Assembly (NCBI GenBank): GCA_030692685.1
Contig: JAUXZO010000045.1
Span: 124,001-188,000, forward strand
Length of the DNA: 64,000 nucleotides
Direction of reading: 5' to 3'
Source of the DNA: Acidovorax sp.
Lineage (GTDB): Bacteria; Pseudomonadota; Gammaproteobacteria; Burkholderiales; Burkholderiaceae_C
Part shown: in pieces, positions 17,522 to 26,512 of the stretch
Layout: the number at the start of each line of letters is the position of its first letter
Numbering within the stretch: the stretch's first letter is position 1
Notes under the pieces: generated by a model
Databases searched by the model: none
What the model was told of the DNA's origin: nothing
What the model saw: the letters and a program-made list of their open reading frames with translations, nothing else
Made by a program: the position numbers and the translations under genes

Positions 17522-17591
17522 GGCAATGGTCTTTCGGGAATCTGTTGTTGTTTGGTTTTGATCGGATCGGGCATTGCCAGCTACTTATGCA

Positions 17592-17703
17592 ACTGGCGCG
17601 GCCGAGGCCAGTGCACCCGTGGAACGGGCTTTGCCAGGCCACCGGGTGCGTCCCCCTTCCGCGAAGCGAGAGAGGGGGATGACGCGAAGCGGCTCAGGGG
17701 GTG
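17592..17703. repeat. Dispersed repeat of the GCTTTGCCAGGCCAC family, copy 1
   Basis: Shares CGTGGAAC, GGCTTTGCCAGGCCAC and a terminal CAGGGGGT with 19217-19313, flanking the nodT gene on both sides. An inner palindrome (CCCCCTT...GAGAGAGGGGG) can fold. It fills the emrA-nodT gap. Confidence 0.7.
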
Positions 17704-17705
17704 TT

Positions 17706-19160
17706 TCATACTGCGGTGTCATCGGTCCAGCCGCCACCCAAGGCCTTCATCAGCATCAGGCGGGTGTCGAGCTGGCGGGCGCGCAGGTCCACCGCTAAGC
17801 GGCGCTGGGCCAGCACCTGGCTTTCGGTGGTCAGCACCAGCAGGTAGTTGCCCAGGCCCGCGCGGTAGCGCTCTTGTGCAAAGCGGTAGGCTTTTTCGGC
17901 GCTGGCCACAGCGTCGTCTTGCAGCGCTTGCTGGCGGGTGAGCGACTGGATCGATGCCATGGCGTCGCCTGCTTCCTTCACCGCATCCAGCACGGCGCCG
18001 TTGTATTGCGCAATGGCGGCATCGAGCTCGGCCGCGCGGCCCCCCAGTTGTGCGCGCAGGCGGCCACCGTCAAAAATGGGCAGGCGCAGGGCGGGCGTCA
18101 CGCCCATCTGGCGGGAGCTGCCGTTGAACAACCGGTCCAGCCCCAGCGAGTTCAGGCCAATGAAGGCGGAGATATTGATGTTGGGATAGAACTCGCTGCG
18201 GGCGCTGTTCACGCCCTGGGTGGCGGCCTCCACGCGCCAGCGGGCAGCCACCACATCGGGGCGGCGGCCCAGCAGGTCGGCGCCCAGCACATCGGGCACG
18301 GCGGTGGGTTGCAGTGCGGTCAATTGCGGCGTCACGGCAGGCAAGGCGTCGGGCGCCTGGCCGGTCAATACCGCCAGTTGGCGGCGGGCCAGGGTGATTT
18401 GCTCGTCCAGCGCTTCGATCTGGGTGCGCGCATCTGGCACGGCGCCCTGCGCCTGGGTCAGCTCGACCTGGCTATCAAGGCCTGCGGCAGTGCGTTCTTG
18501 CGTGAGCCTGCGTTGTTCTTCGCGCTGGGCCAATGCCCGCTGGGCCACGCCGTGCTGCGCCACCAGCCGGGCCAGCGCCACGTAGCTGCGGCCCACCTGG
18601 GCGGCCAGCGTATTGGCGGCAGCGGCTGCATCGGCCTGGGCGGCGCGGGCCTGGCCCAGGGCGGCTTGCAACTCGGCAGCGTGTTGGCCAAAGAAGTCGG
18701 GCGACCAACTGAGCGATGCCTGCACGGTGCCACTGTTGTAGGTGTTGCCCGCCACGGGCGCAGGCACCAGGCCATTGGCGGTGTAGCGCTGGCGGGTGGC
18801 GTCCACACCCAGCACAGCCTGCGGGCCGTTGGCCGCCTCGCGCACCTGGCTCAGGGCTACGGCCTGCTCCAGCCGTGCGCGGCTCACGGCCAGACTGGGG
18901 CTGCCTTGCAAGGCTGTGTCGATCAGGGTGTTGAGCTGTTCATCGCCCAGCGCCTTCCACCACTGGGATGGCGCAGCGGTTTCTGTGGCTGAGGCATTCA
19001 AGCCCAAGGCCGCAGGCGTGGTTTGAGCCAGCGGCGTGTGGCTGGGGCCGGGGTTGGCGCAGCCGACCAGCAGGATGGCCGCGGCCAAGGCCAGCGCCGA
19101 CACAGCGAAGTGGGCCACCAGGGCCGAGCGGGTGGAGTGCAGGGGGGACGGGGTGTTCAC
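17706..19160 (-). CDS. NodT/TolC-type outer-membrane efflux lipoprotein
   Basis: 484 residues from GTG at 19158-19160, with a GGAGAA ribosome site. A lipoprotein signal is clear: VAHFAVSALALAAAILLVGC, the Cys being the lipidation site. The rest has two outer-membrane-efflux repeats (for example ARLEQAVALSQVREA and EAGDAMASIQSLTRQQALQ). It forms the trimeric outer-membrane channel for the EmrAB pump. The longer frame upstream of the GTG overlaps repeat DNA and lacks a signal sequence. Order MarR-NodT-EmrA-EmrB is the usual arrangement in Burkholderiales. Confidence 0.9.
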   Translation of the reverse strand: MNTPSPLHSTRSALVAHFAVSALALAAAILLVGCANPGPSHTPLAQTTPAALGLNASATETAAPSQWWKALGDEQLNTLIDTALQGSPSLAVSRARLEQAVALSQVREAANGPQAVLGVDATRQRYTANGLVPAPVAGNTYNSGTVQASLSWSPDFFGQHAAELQAALGQARAAQADAAAAANTLAAQVGRSYVALARLVAQHGVAQRALAQREEQRRLTQERTAAGLDSQVELTQAQGAVPDARTQIEALDEQITLARRQLAVLTGQAPDALPAVTPQLTALQPTAVPDVLGADLLGRRPDVVAARWRVEAATQGVNSARSEFYPNINISAFIGLNSLGLDRLFNGSSRQMGVTPALRLPIFDGGRLRAQLGGRAAELDAAIAQYNGAVLDAVKEAGDAMASIQSLTRQQALQDDAVASAEKAYRFAQERYRAGLGNYLLVLTTESQVLAQRRLAVDLRARQLDTRLMLMKALGGGWTDDTAV

Positions 19161-19216
19161 AGAGTTCTCCAGAAGGTTTTTGGGTGTTGTGTGGAGGAAA
19201 ACGGGGGCGTTAAGAA

Positions 19217-19313
19217 CTGGCGCGGTCCATGCCAGGGCCACCGTGGAACTGGCTTTGCCAGGCCACTGGTGGCGTTCCCCTCAGGGGGAAGACGCCGAAG
19301 TCGGCACAGGGGG
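19217..19313. repeat. Dispersed repeat of the GCTTTGCCAGGCCAC family, copy 2
   Basis: Contains CCGTGGAACTGGCTTTGCCA, GGCCACTGG and CGCCGAAGTCGGCACAGGGG. It overlaps the end of marR and supplies that protein's last residues and stop codon. Confidence 0.7.
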
Positions 19314-19784
19314 TTTGCCATTCACCAGCATGCGGCGCAGCATCGACAGCAGCAGTTGCCATTCGTCGTGCGTGAAGTCGCTCAGGTGGCCGTTGAGCAC
19401 GTCCGCCAGCACCGGGGGCACCTGCGCAGCCACTTTTTCGCCCTCGGGCGTGAGCGCCAGCTGCACCACGCGGCGGTCGGTGGTGGAACGCTCCCGGGTC
19501 ACCAGGCCCTTGACCTCCAGCCGATCTAGCGCGCGGGTCATCGATGCCGGGTCGGTCTCCAGGTCCCGCGCCAAGCTGGCCACCGTGGTGGTGGTGCAGC
19601 GTGAAATCTTGAACAGGGGCAACCACTGCGCATAGGTGAGGTCATGCGACGCCAGTTGCGCATCGGCCTGGGTGCGGATGGAGGTCATCACCTTGCGCAT
19701 CAGGTAGCCCACGCTGTTTTCCGGTTGCATTTGGGTGGGGCTGTAGAAACCTGCGGCAGGGGGCGGGGTGCGCGATGAAGTCAT
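19281..19784 (-). CDS. MarR-family repressor of the emr efflux operon
   Basis: 167 residues. The winged helix-turn-helix is visible at about residues 60-115 (TVASLARDLETDPASMTRAL then DRLEVKGLVTRERSTTDRRV, a standard MarR wing). It is first in the marR-nodT-emrA-emrB transcript and has a perfect palindrome 20 bases upstream of its start, so it is expected to repress itself and the pump until a phenolic or hydrophobic ligand binds. The C-terminal end (GKPPVPTSASSP) is encoded by dispersed-repeat DNA rather than by family sequence. Confidence 0.88.
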   Translation of the reverse strand: MTSSRTPPPAAGFYSPTQMQPENSVGYLMRKVMTSIRTQADAQLASHDLTYAQWLPLFKISRCTTTTVASLARDLETDPASMTRALDRLEVKGLVTRERSTTDRRVVQLALTPEGEKVAAQVPPVLADVLNGHLSDFTHDEWQLLLSMLRRMLVNGKPPVPTSASSP

Positions 19785-19804
19785 GGGCTGGAATTTAATT
19801 GACT

Positions 19805-19819
19805 AGACAATGATTGTCT
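19805..19819. promoter_or_regulatory. MarR operator palindrome
   Basis: AGACAAT, G, ATTGTCT: perfect 7-bp arms around one base, ending 20 bases upstream of the marR start. Its half-site equals that of the LysR palindrome at 194-214 although the spacing differs. Confidence 0.8.
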
Positions 19820-19937
19820 TGGCAACCAAGATTGCTTGACTTGGCGTCAGGGGAATATTCAGGCGGGGCGGGAGGGGTGCTGCGCTGGGTGCACACGCGC
19901 ACTCGCAAGTCCTCTTGATAGAGAGACTTCTAAAAAG

Positions 19938-19980
19938 ATAGCTGCTAGCGCTTTATGGATAAGCGCTAGAGCCTGTTTTG
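19938..19980 (+). repeat. Dispersed AT-rich palindrome, near-consensus copy
   Basis: ATAGCTGCTAGCGCTTTATG then GATAAGCGCTAGAGCCTGTT. This is one of the best-preserved copies, located between marR and the toxin gene. Confidence 0.85.
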
Positions 19981-20041
19981 ACCATATTTTTATAGCCAAT
20001 GACCGAGGGCCGCGCTACGTTGGGTCTGAGTAGCAGTGTGC

Positions 20042-20710
20042 TCAGCGTCCAGCCAACTGTTGCGCCCAAAGGGGCAAGCGGGGCGCCAGCGCCGTCGTTT
20101 CACGCGGAGTGCACACCGCCACGAGCTGCGGGCCGGCGCCGGTCGCTTCGGCGGCGTCATACAGGTACGACACGTTGGCCAGGCGCACGGCTTGGGCCAG
20201 GTTCTCCATCGTGCGGGGGTAGCGGGCCAGGATGCGTTCGGGTGGTACAGGGTGCCCGCCTTCGCGCACCCGCTGCGCCACGCGAGACAGCAGCCGGGCC
20301 GGGTCGTCCAGCGCCACCACATACAACGCCACGGTGTAGCCGCAGCGCTGTGCTTCTTCAATCAGCGCCAGTTTGGATGGGTGCGAAAACACGGTCTCGC
20401 TGGCGAAGTCGGCACCCTCGCGCAGCAGGGTGGCACGGCGGTCGTCGGCCCATTGGCGGGCAGCTTCGGACCGGGCCTCTGGATCGGAGAGGTGTTGCAG
20501 ATGTGCCTGTTCGTACAGATCGGCGTTCACGAACTCCAGCGGTGGCCCCAGGATACCTTCGCGCACCAGGGCGCGGTACAGGGTGGATTTGCCTGCGCCG
20601 TTCGGGCCGGCCAGCAGGTGGAACCAGCGGGGTGGTGTGCGAGTGCTGGATGACGGAGATGACGGAGATGGCGGCGAAGGCGACGGGGAGCTGGCCACCC
20701 TGTTTGTCAA
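20042..20710 (-). CDS. Zeta-toxin family P-loop ATPase (putative toxin)
   Basis: 222 residues. Walker A is GPNGAGKST at residues 35-43, followed by [11 protein letters not shown], the zeta-toxin region with the catalytic Asp, and [20 protein letters not shown]. Zeta toxins phosphorylate UDP-activated sugars and block cell-wall synthesis; related kinases act on other small molecules. The start is TTG at 20708-20710, overlapping the antitoxin stop as TTGA; a GTG at 20698 is an alternative. The first 25 residues are a Ser/Pro run from short DNA repeats and not family sequence. It is translationally coupled to the ParD-like gene, and the pairing is unusual. Confidence 0.8.
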   Translation of the reverse strand: MTNRVASSPSPSPPSPSSPSSSTRTPPRWFHLLAGPNGAGKSTLYRALVREGILGPPLEFVNADLYEQAHLQHLSDPEARSEAARQWADDRRATLLREGADFASETVFSHPSKLALIEEAQRCGYTVALYVVALDDPARLLSRVAQRVREGGHPVPPERILARYPRTMENLAQAVRLANVSYLYDAAEATGAGPQLVAVCTPRETTALAPRLPLWAQQLAGR

Positions 20711-21045
20711 ACAGCGGCAGTGGCTTTGGCCTGGTTCTCCAGTACCACTTCACGCACCCGCTGCGCCAGGGTGCCGCGCGTTTGTGCGGCCAGCAGCCGG
20801 GCGGTGAGGGCATCGACCGACGTGGGGGCCGCTGCCGCAGCGGTGCGCGAGGCTGCGGCTTCGTACTGCTCGATGGCGCTGCGCGCCTCTTGCACGCTCA
20901 GACCGGTGTGCTCCACGATCTGGCCCAGCGTGGCCCAGTATTCGATCTGGCTGGCCACCGAACGGCGCATGGGTTGCGCTGCCTGGCGGGCTTGCTCCAC
21001 CAGGTGGGCGGGGAGCTTGACGGACGAAAACGGGGTGGCGGACAT
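20707..21045 (-). CDS. ParD-like antitoxin
   Basis: 112 residues from the ATG at 21043-21045 with AGGAGA upstream. The N-terminal half ([20 protein letters not shown] then [20 protein letters not shown]) is a ribbon-helix-helix-type DNA-binding segment of the ParD-like antitoxin family. The rest is Ala-rich and probably wraps the toxin. The stop codon overlaps the toxin start. A 23-base perfect palindrome immediately upstream of its ribosome site fits autoregulation. Confidence 0.82.
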   Translation of the reverse strand: MSATPFSSVKLPAHLVEQARQAAQPMRRSVASQIEYWATLGQIVEHTGLSVQEARSAIEQYEAAASRTAAAAAPTSVDALTARLLAAQTRGTLAQRVREVVLENQAKATAAV

Positions 21046-21056
21046 GGCGATCTCCT

Positions 21057-21079
21057 GATTGGCGCATTTTGCGCCAATC
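21057..21079. promoter_or_regulatory. Perfect palindrome, likely antitoxin operator
   Basis: Arms GATTGGCGCA (21057-21066) and TGCGCCAATC (21070-21079) around TTT. It lies directly behind the ribosome site of the ParD-like gene. Ribbon-helix-helix antitoxins normally bind such sites to repress their own operon. It could also act as an RNA hairpin at the 5' end. Confidence 0.75.
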
Positions 21080-21188
21080 GGGGTGAGGATGCAATGGTGG
21101 GTCTGGCGGTCGGTTTTTTGCGTATTTGGACGATGCTTCGAGCGACACCATGCGTGCATCGTTCGCAACGTTGTCCTTTTCCGCCTTG

Positions 21189-23591
21189 TCAGGCTGCCGC
21201 TTCTTCCACCAGCCGCTCGCGCACTTCCTGCGCCGCCTGCACCATGTGGCGCAGCGCGGCTTCGGTTTCGGGCCAGCCCCGGGTCTTGAGGCCACAGTCG
21301 GGGTTCACCCACAGGTTTTCCACGGGCACCACCTCCGCAGCCTTCTCCAGCAGCGCGGCCATCTCGTGCACGCTGGGTACGCGGGGCGAGTGGATGTCGT
21401 ACACGCCGGGGCCGATTTCGTTGGGGTATTTGAAGTCGCCCGCGCCTCCTGAGGCGCTTGCACCGAACGCTTGCAGCAGTTCCATGTCTGAGCGGCTCGT
21501 TTCAATCGTGATCACATCCGCATCCATGGCCGCGATGGCGGGCAGGATGTCGTTGAACTCGCTGTAGCACATATGGGTGTGGATCTGCGTGTCGTTGCGC
21601 ACACCACTGGCACTGATGCGGAAGGCGCGGGTGGCGCGGTCGAGGTAGTGCTTCCATCCGGCGCGGCGCAGCGGCAGGCCCTCGCGGATGGCGGGCTCGT
21701 CGATCTGGATGATGGCGATGCCTGCGGATTCCAGGTCGCACACCTCGTCGCGGATGGCCCAGGCGATCTGGTCGGCCGTTGTGGCGCGGGGCTGGTCATC
21801 GCGCACAAAGCTCCACTGCAGAATGGTGATGGGGCCGGTGAGCATGCCTTTCATGGGCTTGGGCGTAAGGCTCTGGGCGTATTGCGACCAGGCCACTGTC
21901 ATGGGTGCGGGGCGGGCCACGTCGCCGTAGATGATGGGGGGCTTTACGCAGCGCGAGCCATAGCTTTGCACCCAGCCGTTGGCGGTGAAGGCAAAACCGT
22001 CGAGCTGCTCGCCAAAGTATTCGACCATGTCGTTGCGCTCGGCTTCGCCGTGCACCAGCACGTCGAGGCCCAAGGCTTCCTGCATGCGCACGGCCAATGC
22101 GATCTCGGCTTCCATCTTCTGCTGGTAGTGCGCTGCATTGAGCGCGCCGCGCTTGAAGGCGGCGCGTGCGGCGCGGATTTCGGCCGTCTGCGGGAACGAT
22201 CCGATGGTGGTGGTGGGCAGCAACGGCAGCTTCAACCGGGCACGCTGGGATTTTTGCCGGGCCGGAAAGGCGCTGGCGCGCTGGTCAGCACCGGGCGCAG
22301 CCGCCGCCAGGCGTGCAGCCACGGTAGCGCGGTGCACGCGCGGGCTGGCGCGGCGGGCAGCCAGGGCGATGCGGGCTGCGTGCAGTTCGTCATCCACCGC
22401 AGCCTCGCCATCGCTCAACGCGGTGGACAGCACCCGCAACTCACCGAGCTTTTCCACGGCAAACGCCAGCCAGGATTTCACTTCGGCATCGAGCTGCGCC
22501 TCCGCTTGCAAGCTGAACGGCACATGCAGCAGCGAGCACGACGGCGCCAGCCACAACGCGCCCTGGTGCTTGTCGGCCACGGGGCGCAGCTTTGCCAGGG
22601 CGGCATCGAGGTCGGTGCGCCAGATGTTGCGGCCGTCTACCAAGCCCACCGACAGCACCTTGTGCGAGGGCAGCCAGTCGGCCACGCCCACCAGCTCATC
22701 GGGCGCGCGCACGGCATCCACATGCAAACCCGCCACGGGCAACTGGCAGGCCAGCCGAAGGTTTTCGGCCAGGGGCGAGAAGTAGGTGGCCAGCATGAGC
22801 TTGGGGGCGCTGCGCGCCAGTTGCCAGTAGCTGGGCTCAAACGCATGGCGCCACACATCGGGCAGGTCCAGCCCCAGGATAGGTTCGTCGATCTGCACCC
22901 ATTCCACACCCTGGGCCTTGAGGCGCGCCAGCACTGCCTCGTACACCGGCAACAGTTGCTCCAGCAGGCTGAAGCGGTCAAAGCCGGCCGCCTTGGACTT
23001 GCCGAGCCACAGAAAACTCAGCGGCCCCAGCAGCACAGCCTTGGCGCGGTGGCCCAGCGCCTGGGCTTCGGCCACTTCGTCAAACAGGCGCTCGCTGGCC
23101 ACGCGGAACTGGGTGGCAGCGCTGAACTCGGGCACGAGGTAGTGGTAGTTGGTGTCAAACCACTTGGTCATCTCCAGCGCAGGTTGGCCTGCGGTGGTGT
23201 GCGCTGCGGTGCAGCCTGCGCTGCAGCTTTCGTGGGCTGATGCAGCCTTTGCCGATACGCCCCGCGCCATCGCAAAGTAGCGCGCCAGTTCCGGCGTGGT
23301 TTCGTCAAAGCCAAAGCGCCCAGGCTCGCAGCCCAGCAGCTGGATGTGGTTGGCCACATGGTCGTACAACGCAAAGTCGCCCACGGTGACGAAGCCCAGA
23401 TCCGCATCGGCCTGCGCTTGCCAGTGTTGCTGGCGCAACTGGGCGGCGGTGGCGTGCAGATCGGCCTCGGTGCTTTCGCCCCGCCAGAAGGACTCAAGCG
23501 CGAACTTCAGCCCGCGCTGCGCCCCCATGCGCGGAAAGCCCAGGGTGTGCGTGAGCACGGGGCGGCGAGGGGCAAGGGCGGCGAGCGACAT
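21189..23591 (-). CDS. metE: Cobalamin-independent methionine synthase
   Basis: 800 residues from the ATG at 23589-23591. The N-terminal domain starts with [20 protein letters not shown]. The C-terminal catalytic domain has the zinc ligands in [13 protein letters not shown] and [11 protein letters not shown], and [18 protein letters not shown]. It transfers the methyl group from 5-methyltetrahydropteroyl-polyglutamate to homocysteine. It is longer than E. coli MetE by some 45 residues, mainly through a loop near residue 120-140 containing [14 protein letters not shown] and a basic Ala/Arg-rich linker. It is divergent from metR, its usual activator. Confidence 0.95.
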   Translation of the reverse strand: MSLAALAPRRPVLTHTLGFPRMGAQRGLKFALESFWRGESTEADLHATAAQLRQQHWQAQADADLGFVTVGDFALYDHVANHIQLLGCEPGRFGFDETTPELARYFAMARGVSAKAASAHESCSAGCTAAHTTAGQPALEMTKWFDTNYHYLVPEFSAATQFRVASERLFDEVAEAQALGHRAKAVLLGPLSFLWLGKSKAAGFDRFSLLEQLLPVYEAVLARLKAQGVEWVQIDEPILGLDLPDVWRHAFEPSYWQLARSAPKLMLATYFSPLAENLRLACQLPVAGLHVDAVRAPDELVGVADWLPSHKVLSVGLVDGRNIWRTDLDAALAKLRPVADKHQGALWLAPSCSLLHVPFSLQAEAQLDAEVKSWLAFAVEKLGELRVLSTALSDGEAAVDDELHAARIALAARRASPRVHRATVAARLAAAAPGADQRASAFPARQKSQRARLKLPLLPTTTIGSFPQTAEIRAARAAFKRGALNAAHYQQKMEAEIALAVRMQEALGLDVLVHGEAERNDMVEYFGEQLDGFAFTANGWVQSYGSRCVKPPIIYGDVARPAPMTVAWSQYAQSLTPKPMKGMLTGPITILQWSFVRDDQPRATTADQIAWAIRDEVCDLESAGIAIIQIDEPAIREGLPLRRAGWKHYLDRATRAFRISASGVRNDTQIHTHMCYSEFNDILPAIAAMDADVITIETSRSDMELLQAFGASASGGAGDFKYPNEIGPGVYDIHSPRVPSVHEMAALLEKAAEVVPVENLWVNPDCGLKTRGWPETEAALRHMVQAAQEVRERLVEEAAA

Positions 23592-23699
23592 GGTGATTTC
23601 CTTCTTCTGGACAGAGCAAAACATTGAAGACCCCGATGGTCGTGCAGGCTCGTTTATTATTCAAACGAAAGTTTTAGCCACTCAACGTGAAAATTAATA
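23592..23699. promoter_or_regulatory. metE-metR divergent control region
   Basis: 108 AT-rich bases. Half-sites resembling the MetR motif TGAA/TTCA are visible: TTATTATTCA at about 23654-23663 and TGAAAATTAATAA at 23688-23700. They form a loose inverted repeat. Activation by MetR with homocysteine is expected from the family; the exact site is inferred. Confidence 0.5.
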
Positions 23700-24638
23700 A
23701 TGAACCAGTCCATTCTGGAAGTGCGCCACCTGCGCACGCTGGTCGCCCTGCGCGACAGCGGCAGCCTGGTGCGGGCCGCGCAGCTGCTCAACCTCACGCA
23801 GTCGGCGCTGTCGCACCAGATCAAGCTGCTGGAAGACCGCTACGGCCAGCCGCTGTTTGAGCGCAAATCGGTGCCGCCGCAGTTCACCGCCGTGGGCGAG
23901 CGCCTTCTGGCCTTGGCCGATGGAGTGCTGCCGCAGGTGGAAGGCGCAGAGCGCGACATCGCCCGCCTGGTGCTGGGGCAGGGCGGGCAGATGCGCATAG
24001 CGGTGGAATGCCACACCTGCTTTGACTGGCTGATGCCTGCCATGGACGCGTTTCGCACCCGCTGGCCCGAGGTGGAGCTGGACATCGTGAGCGGCTTTCA
24101 TGCCGACCCGGTGGGCCTGCTGCACCAGGGCCGGGCCGATGTGGCCATCGTGTCAGAGGTCGATGCCGACGAGGCGGGCGTGGACTACCACGCGCTGTTT
24201 GGCTTTGAGATCCGCGCGCTGCTGGCCAACACGCACCCGCTGGTTGCCAAGCCGCACCTGGTGGCAGAGGACTTTGCCGACCAGACCATCATCACCTACC
24301 CCGTGCCCGACGACATGCTGGACCTGATCCGCCAGGTGCTGGAGCCCGCCGGCGTGCGCCCGCCGCGCCGCACCACCGAGCTGACCGTGGCCATGCTGCA
24401 ACTGGTGGCCAGCGGGCGCGGCGTGGCGGCGCTGCCGCTGTGGGCGGTGCAGAGTTACCTGGACCGGGGGTATGTGACGGCCCGGCCAATCGCGGTAGGG
24501 CCTGGAGCCAAAGGTTTGCGCGGCGAACTGCACACCGCCTGCCTGCCCAGCCTGTCGTCCAAGCCGTATCTGCAGGACTTTGTGCAGGTGACGCGGGAGA
24601 CAAGTTTTGTGACGCTCAAGGGCGTGGAGCTTTTATAG
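23700..24638 (+). CDS. metR: LysR-family activator MetR
   Basis: 312 residues, LysR fold: helix-turn-helix in LRTLVALRDSGSLVRAAQLL and NLTQSALSHQIKLLEDRYGQ, and an effector domain with VECHTCFDWLMPAMDAFR, the characteristic MetR segment. Divergent from metE. It activates metE with homocysteine as coactivator in characterised bacteria. No unusual features. Confidence 0.93.
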   Translation: MNQSILEVRHLRTLVALRDSGSLVRAAQLLNLTQSALSHQIKLLEDRYGQPLFERKSVPPQFTAVGERLLALADGVLPQVEGAERDIARLVLGQGGQMRIAVECHTCFDWLMPAMDAFRTRWPEVELDIVSGFHADPVGLLHQGRADVAIVSEVDADEAGVDYHALFGFEIRALLANTHPLVAKPHLVAEDFADQTIITYPVPDDMLDLIRQVLEPAGVRPPRRTTELTVAMLQLVASGRGVAALPLWAVQSYLDRGYVTARPIAVGPGAKGLRGELHTACLPSLSSKPYLQDFVQVTRETSFVTLKGVELL

Positions 24639-24651
24639 GGCGAGAACCAAA

Positions 24652-24720
24652 TGCTATTATATTGATAGCTTTTGGCGGTTTATTGGTAAGCGCTAGAGGC
24701 CAAAAAGAGGTAATTTTTAA
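24652..24720 (+). repeat. Dispersed AT-rich palindrome, left arm decayed
   Basis: TTGATAGCTTTTGGCGG followed by TTGGTAAGCGCTAGAGGCCA and AAAAGAGG. The right arm keeps the consensus. Confidence 0.7.
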
Positions 24721-24747
24721 CCCCGAACTCTGCCAGCGCGGTCTTCA

Positions 24748-24790
24748 GCTCCCTCGCCCCTTGCGGGAGAGGGTGGGGGAGAGGGGGCAA
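24748..24790. repeat. GC-rich dispersed palindrome (CCCTCTCCC family)
   Basis: CTCCCTCGCCCCTTGCGGGA then GAGGGTGGGGGAGAGGGGG. Single unit between metR and the hydroxyacid dehydrogenase gene. Confidence 0.75.
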
Positions 24791-24853
24791 TAGCCGGGGC
24801 AGAGCCGGGTGGACTTGCTGATACGACGGCGCGGTGGACAGTCAAAGCCCGTC

Positions 24854-25825
24854 TCAGGACAGGCCCGCCGTGCCCGGCACGGGCACGCGCACCGCCCCAG
24901 TGGCATAAAACGCCTGCAAATTCTCCAGCACCAAATCCGCCATCGCGCGCCGGGTTTCGTGTGTGGCGCTGGCGGTGTGCGGGGTCAGCACCACGTTGTC
25001 CAGCGCCATCAGCGCGTCGGGCACGCTGGGTTCGTCTTCGAACACATCCAGCCCGGCACCGGCAATGCGGCGTTCGGCCAGGGCGGCGATCAGCGCGGCT
25101 TCATCCACCACGCTACCACGCGCCACGTTAATCAGGTAGCCATTCGGGCCCAGGGCAGTCAGCACATCGCCGTTGACCAGATGGCGCGTGCCTGCGCCAC
25201 CGGCCACGGTCAGCACCAGGTAGTCGGCCCACTGCGCCAGTGCGGTCAAAGACTCGAAATACGACAGCGCGCAACCCTCAGCCGGGCGGCGGTTGTGGTA
25301 GCCCACCTCCATGCGAAAGCCTGCGGCGCGCTCGGCCACGGCCTGGCCAATGCGGCCCATGCCGACAATGCCCATGCGCTTGCCGGACACCCGCGTGCCC
25401 AGCGCGAACTTGCCTTTGGGCCATTCGCCCCGGCGCACAAACCGGTCGCTGGCGGCAATGTTGCGCGACACATCCAGCATCAACCCAAACGCCAGGTCGG
25501 CCACGCAGTCATTCAGCACACCGGGCGTGTAGCCCACCTGCACGCCACGGGCTTTGGCGGCGTCGATGTCCAGCGCGTCAAAGCCCACGCCAAAACTGCT
25601 GATGACCTTGAGGTTGGGCAGGGCAGCAATGACCTCGCCTTTGAGCCCTATGGCTGCGCTTGTCACCACCCCGGTGAACTCTGCACCGCGTGCGGCCAGA
25701 AAGGCCTTGGGGTCGGGCTGGTCGGCCAGGCACGTGACGTTGAACCGGGCGGCCAGTTCGGCCCCCAGTGCGGGCAGGGGTGCGCGGCCGATTTGCAGGA
25801 TGCGGGGCAGGGAGGCTGTGGTCAT
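24854..25825 (-). CDS. D-isomer-specific 2-hydroxyacid dehydrogenase (glyoxylate/hydroxypyruvate reductase type)
   Basis: 323 residues from the ATG at 25823-25825. The NAD(P) motif GMGRIGQAVAERA, the catalytic Arg in NVARGSVVDE, the Glu in LDVFEDEP, and His in LTPHTASATHETR are all present. The NHRRPAEG segment after the second strand carries Arg residues, typical of NADPH preference. It reduces glyoxylate, hydroxypyruvate or a related 2-keto acid. It is followed on the same strand upstream by an NTF2-like lipoprotein with its own terminator, so it is probably a separate unit. Confidence 0.85.
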   Translation of the reverse strand: MTTASLPRILQIGRAPLPALGAELAARFNVTCLADQPDPKAFLAARGAEFTGVVTSAAIGLKGEVIAALPNLKVISSFGVGFDALDIDAAKARGVQVGYTPGVLNDCVADLAFGLMLDVSRNIAASDRFVRRGEWPKGKFALGTRVSGKRMGIVGMGRIGQAVAERAAGFRMEVGYHNRRPAEGCALSYFESLTALAQWADYLVLTVAGGAGTRHLVNGDVLTALGPNGYLINVARGSVVDEAALIAALAERRIAGAGLDVFEDEPSVPDALMALDNVVLTPHTASATHETRRAMADLVLENLQAFYATGAVRVPVPGTAGLS

Positions 25826-25847
25826 GGGTTTCGTCGAGCGGGATGGC

Positions 25848-25876
25848 AAAAAACAGAGGGCCGCACACGGCGGCCC
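25848..25876 (-). terminator. Intrinsic terminator after the NTF2-like gene
   Basis: Minus-strand stem GGGCCGC / GCGGCCC (25858-25864 and 25870-25876) with loop CGTGT, followed by TCTGTTTTTT. Confidence 0.75.
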
Positions 25877-25887
25877 CGCAAGCTACA

Positions 25888-26349
25888 TCATGCCGCTACC
25901 CGGACAGCTTGGCGGGCCAGCAGCTTCCACTGTCCGCCTTGTTGTTGCCACACACCCAGGATCTTGATCTGCACCTTGCCGGGCTTGCCCGAGTCGTTGG
26001 TGTCGGCCGTGAGCGTGTGGCGCACCATGGCGGTGTGGCCCACGACCTTGATGGTCTGGTCGGTGATGGTGATGGTGACGAAGTCAGATTTGCCAGCAAG
26101 CAGATCGTTGATAAAGCTGTCCTTGGTGTCCACGCGTCCGCCCGAATGCCCGTAGCTCAGGTCGTCGGACACCAGCGGGGCAAGGGCAGCGGGTGTGGGG
26201 TCGATCATGGCCAGGCGCAGGCGCTCGGCGGCTGCGGCCACGGCTTGCTGGGACGATGCCGATGCAGCAGGCGTTGCATGGGTGGCGCAGCCGCTCAGTG
26301 TGATCAGGGCCAGGGCGCCCGCTGCGGCAAGGATGAGAGTCTTCAGCAT
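25888..26349 (-). CDS. NTF2-like (DUF4440) lipoprotein
   Basis: 153 residues. A lipoprotein signal (LILAAAGALALITLSGC) sits at the N-terminus. The mature part has the DUF4440/SnoaL-like cone fold pattern: AERLRLAMIDPTPAALAPLV, SDDLSYGHSGGRVDTKDSFI, and a final VWQQQGGQWKLLARQAVRV. Such proteins are periplasmic here and of unknown role, sometimes binding small hydrophobic ligands. Encoded between the 2-hydroxyacid dehydrogenase and kdgD genes, with terminators on both sides. Confidence 0.8.
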   Translation of the reverse strand: MLKTLILAAAGALALITLSGCATHATPAASASSQQAVAAAAERLRLAMIDPTPAALAPLVSDDLSYGHSGGRVDTKDSFINDLLAGKSDFVTITITDQTIKVVGHTAMVRHTLTADTNDSGKPGKVQIKILGVWQQQGGQWKLLARQAVRVAA

Positions 26350-26476
26350 ATTGTTTGTCTCCGTCTTTTGTGTAGGTTGTGGCGTGCCGCAGTGGCACCT
26401 CGCGCCCGTGCACGGCCAGGCGCGTGGTGTTGTGTGTTGGTTGGTTGGGTGGGGTTGGGTGCGGAAAGCGCTGGAA

Positions 26477-26504
26477 AAAAGGGCCTGGTGAACCAGGCCC
26501 TTTT
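26477..26504 (-). terminator. Intrinsic terminator after kdgD
   Basis: Perfect 12-bp stem (AAAAGGGCCTGG and its complement) with TGAA/TTCA loop and a T-tract on the minus strand, starting 8 bases after the kdgD stop. Confidence 0.9.
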
Positions 26505-26512
26505 GGGGATGC

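Noticed and set aside
16127-17941. A long plus-strand ORF of 604 codons opposite emrA and nodT
   Set aside because: His/Gly/Arg-rich antisense reading of two well-recognised genes; typical artefact in high-GC DNA.
21573-23240. A long ORF opposite metE
   Set aside because: Antisense shadow with no family features; metE is unmistakable on the other strand.
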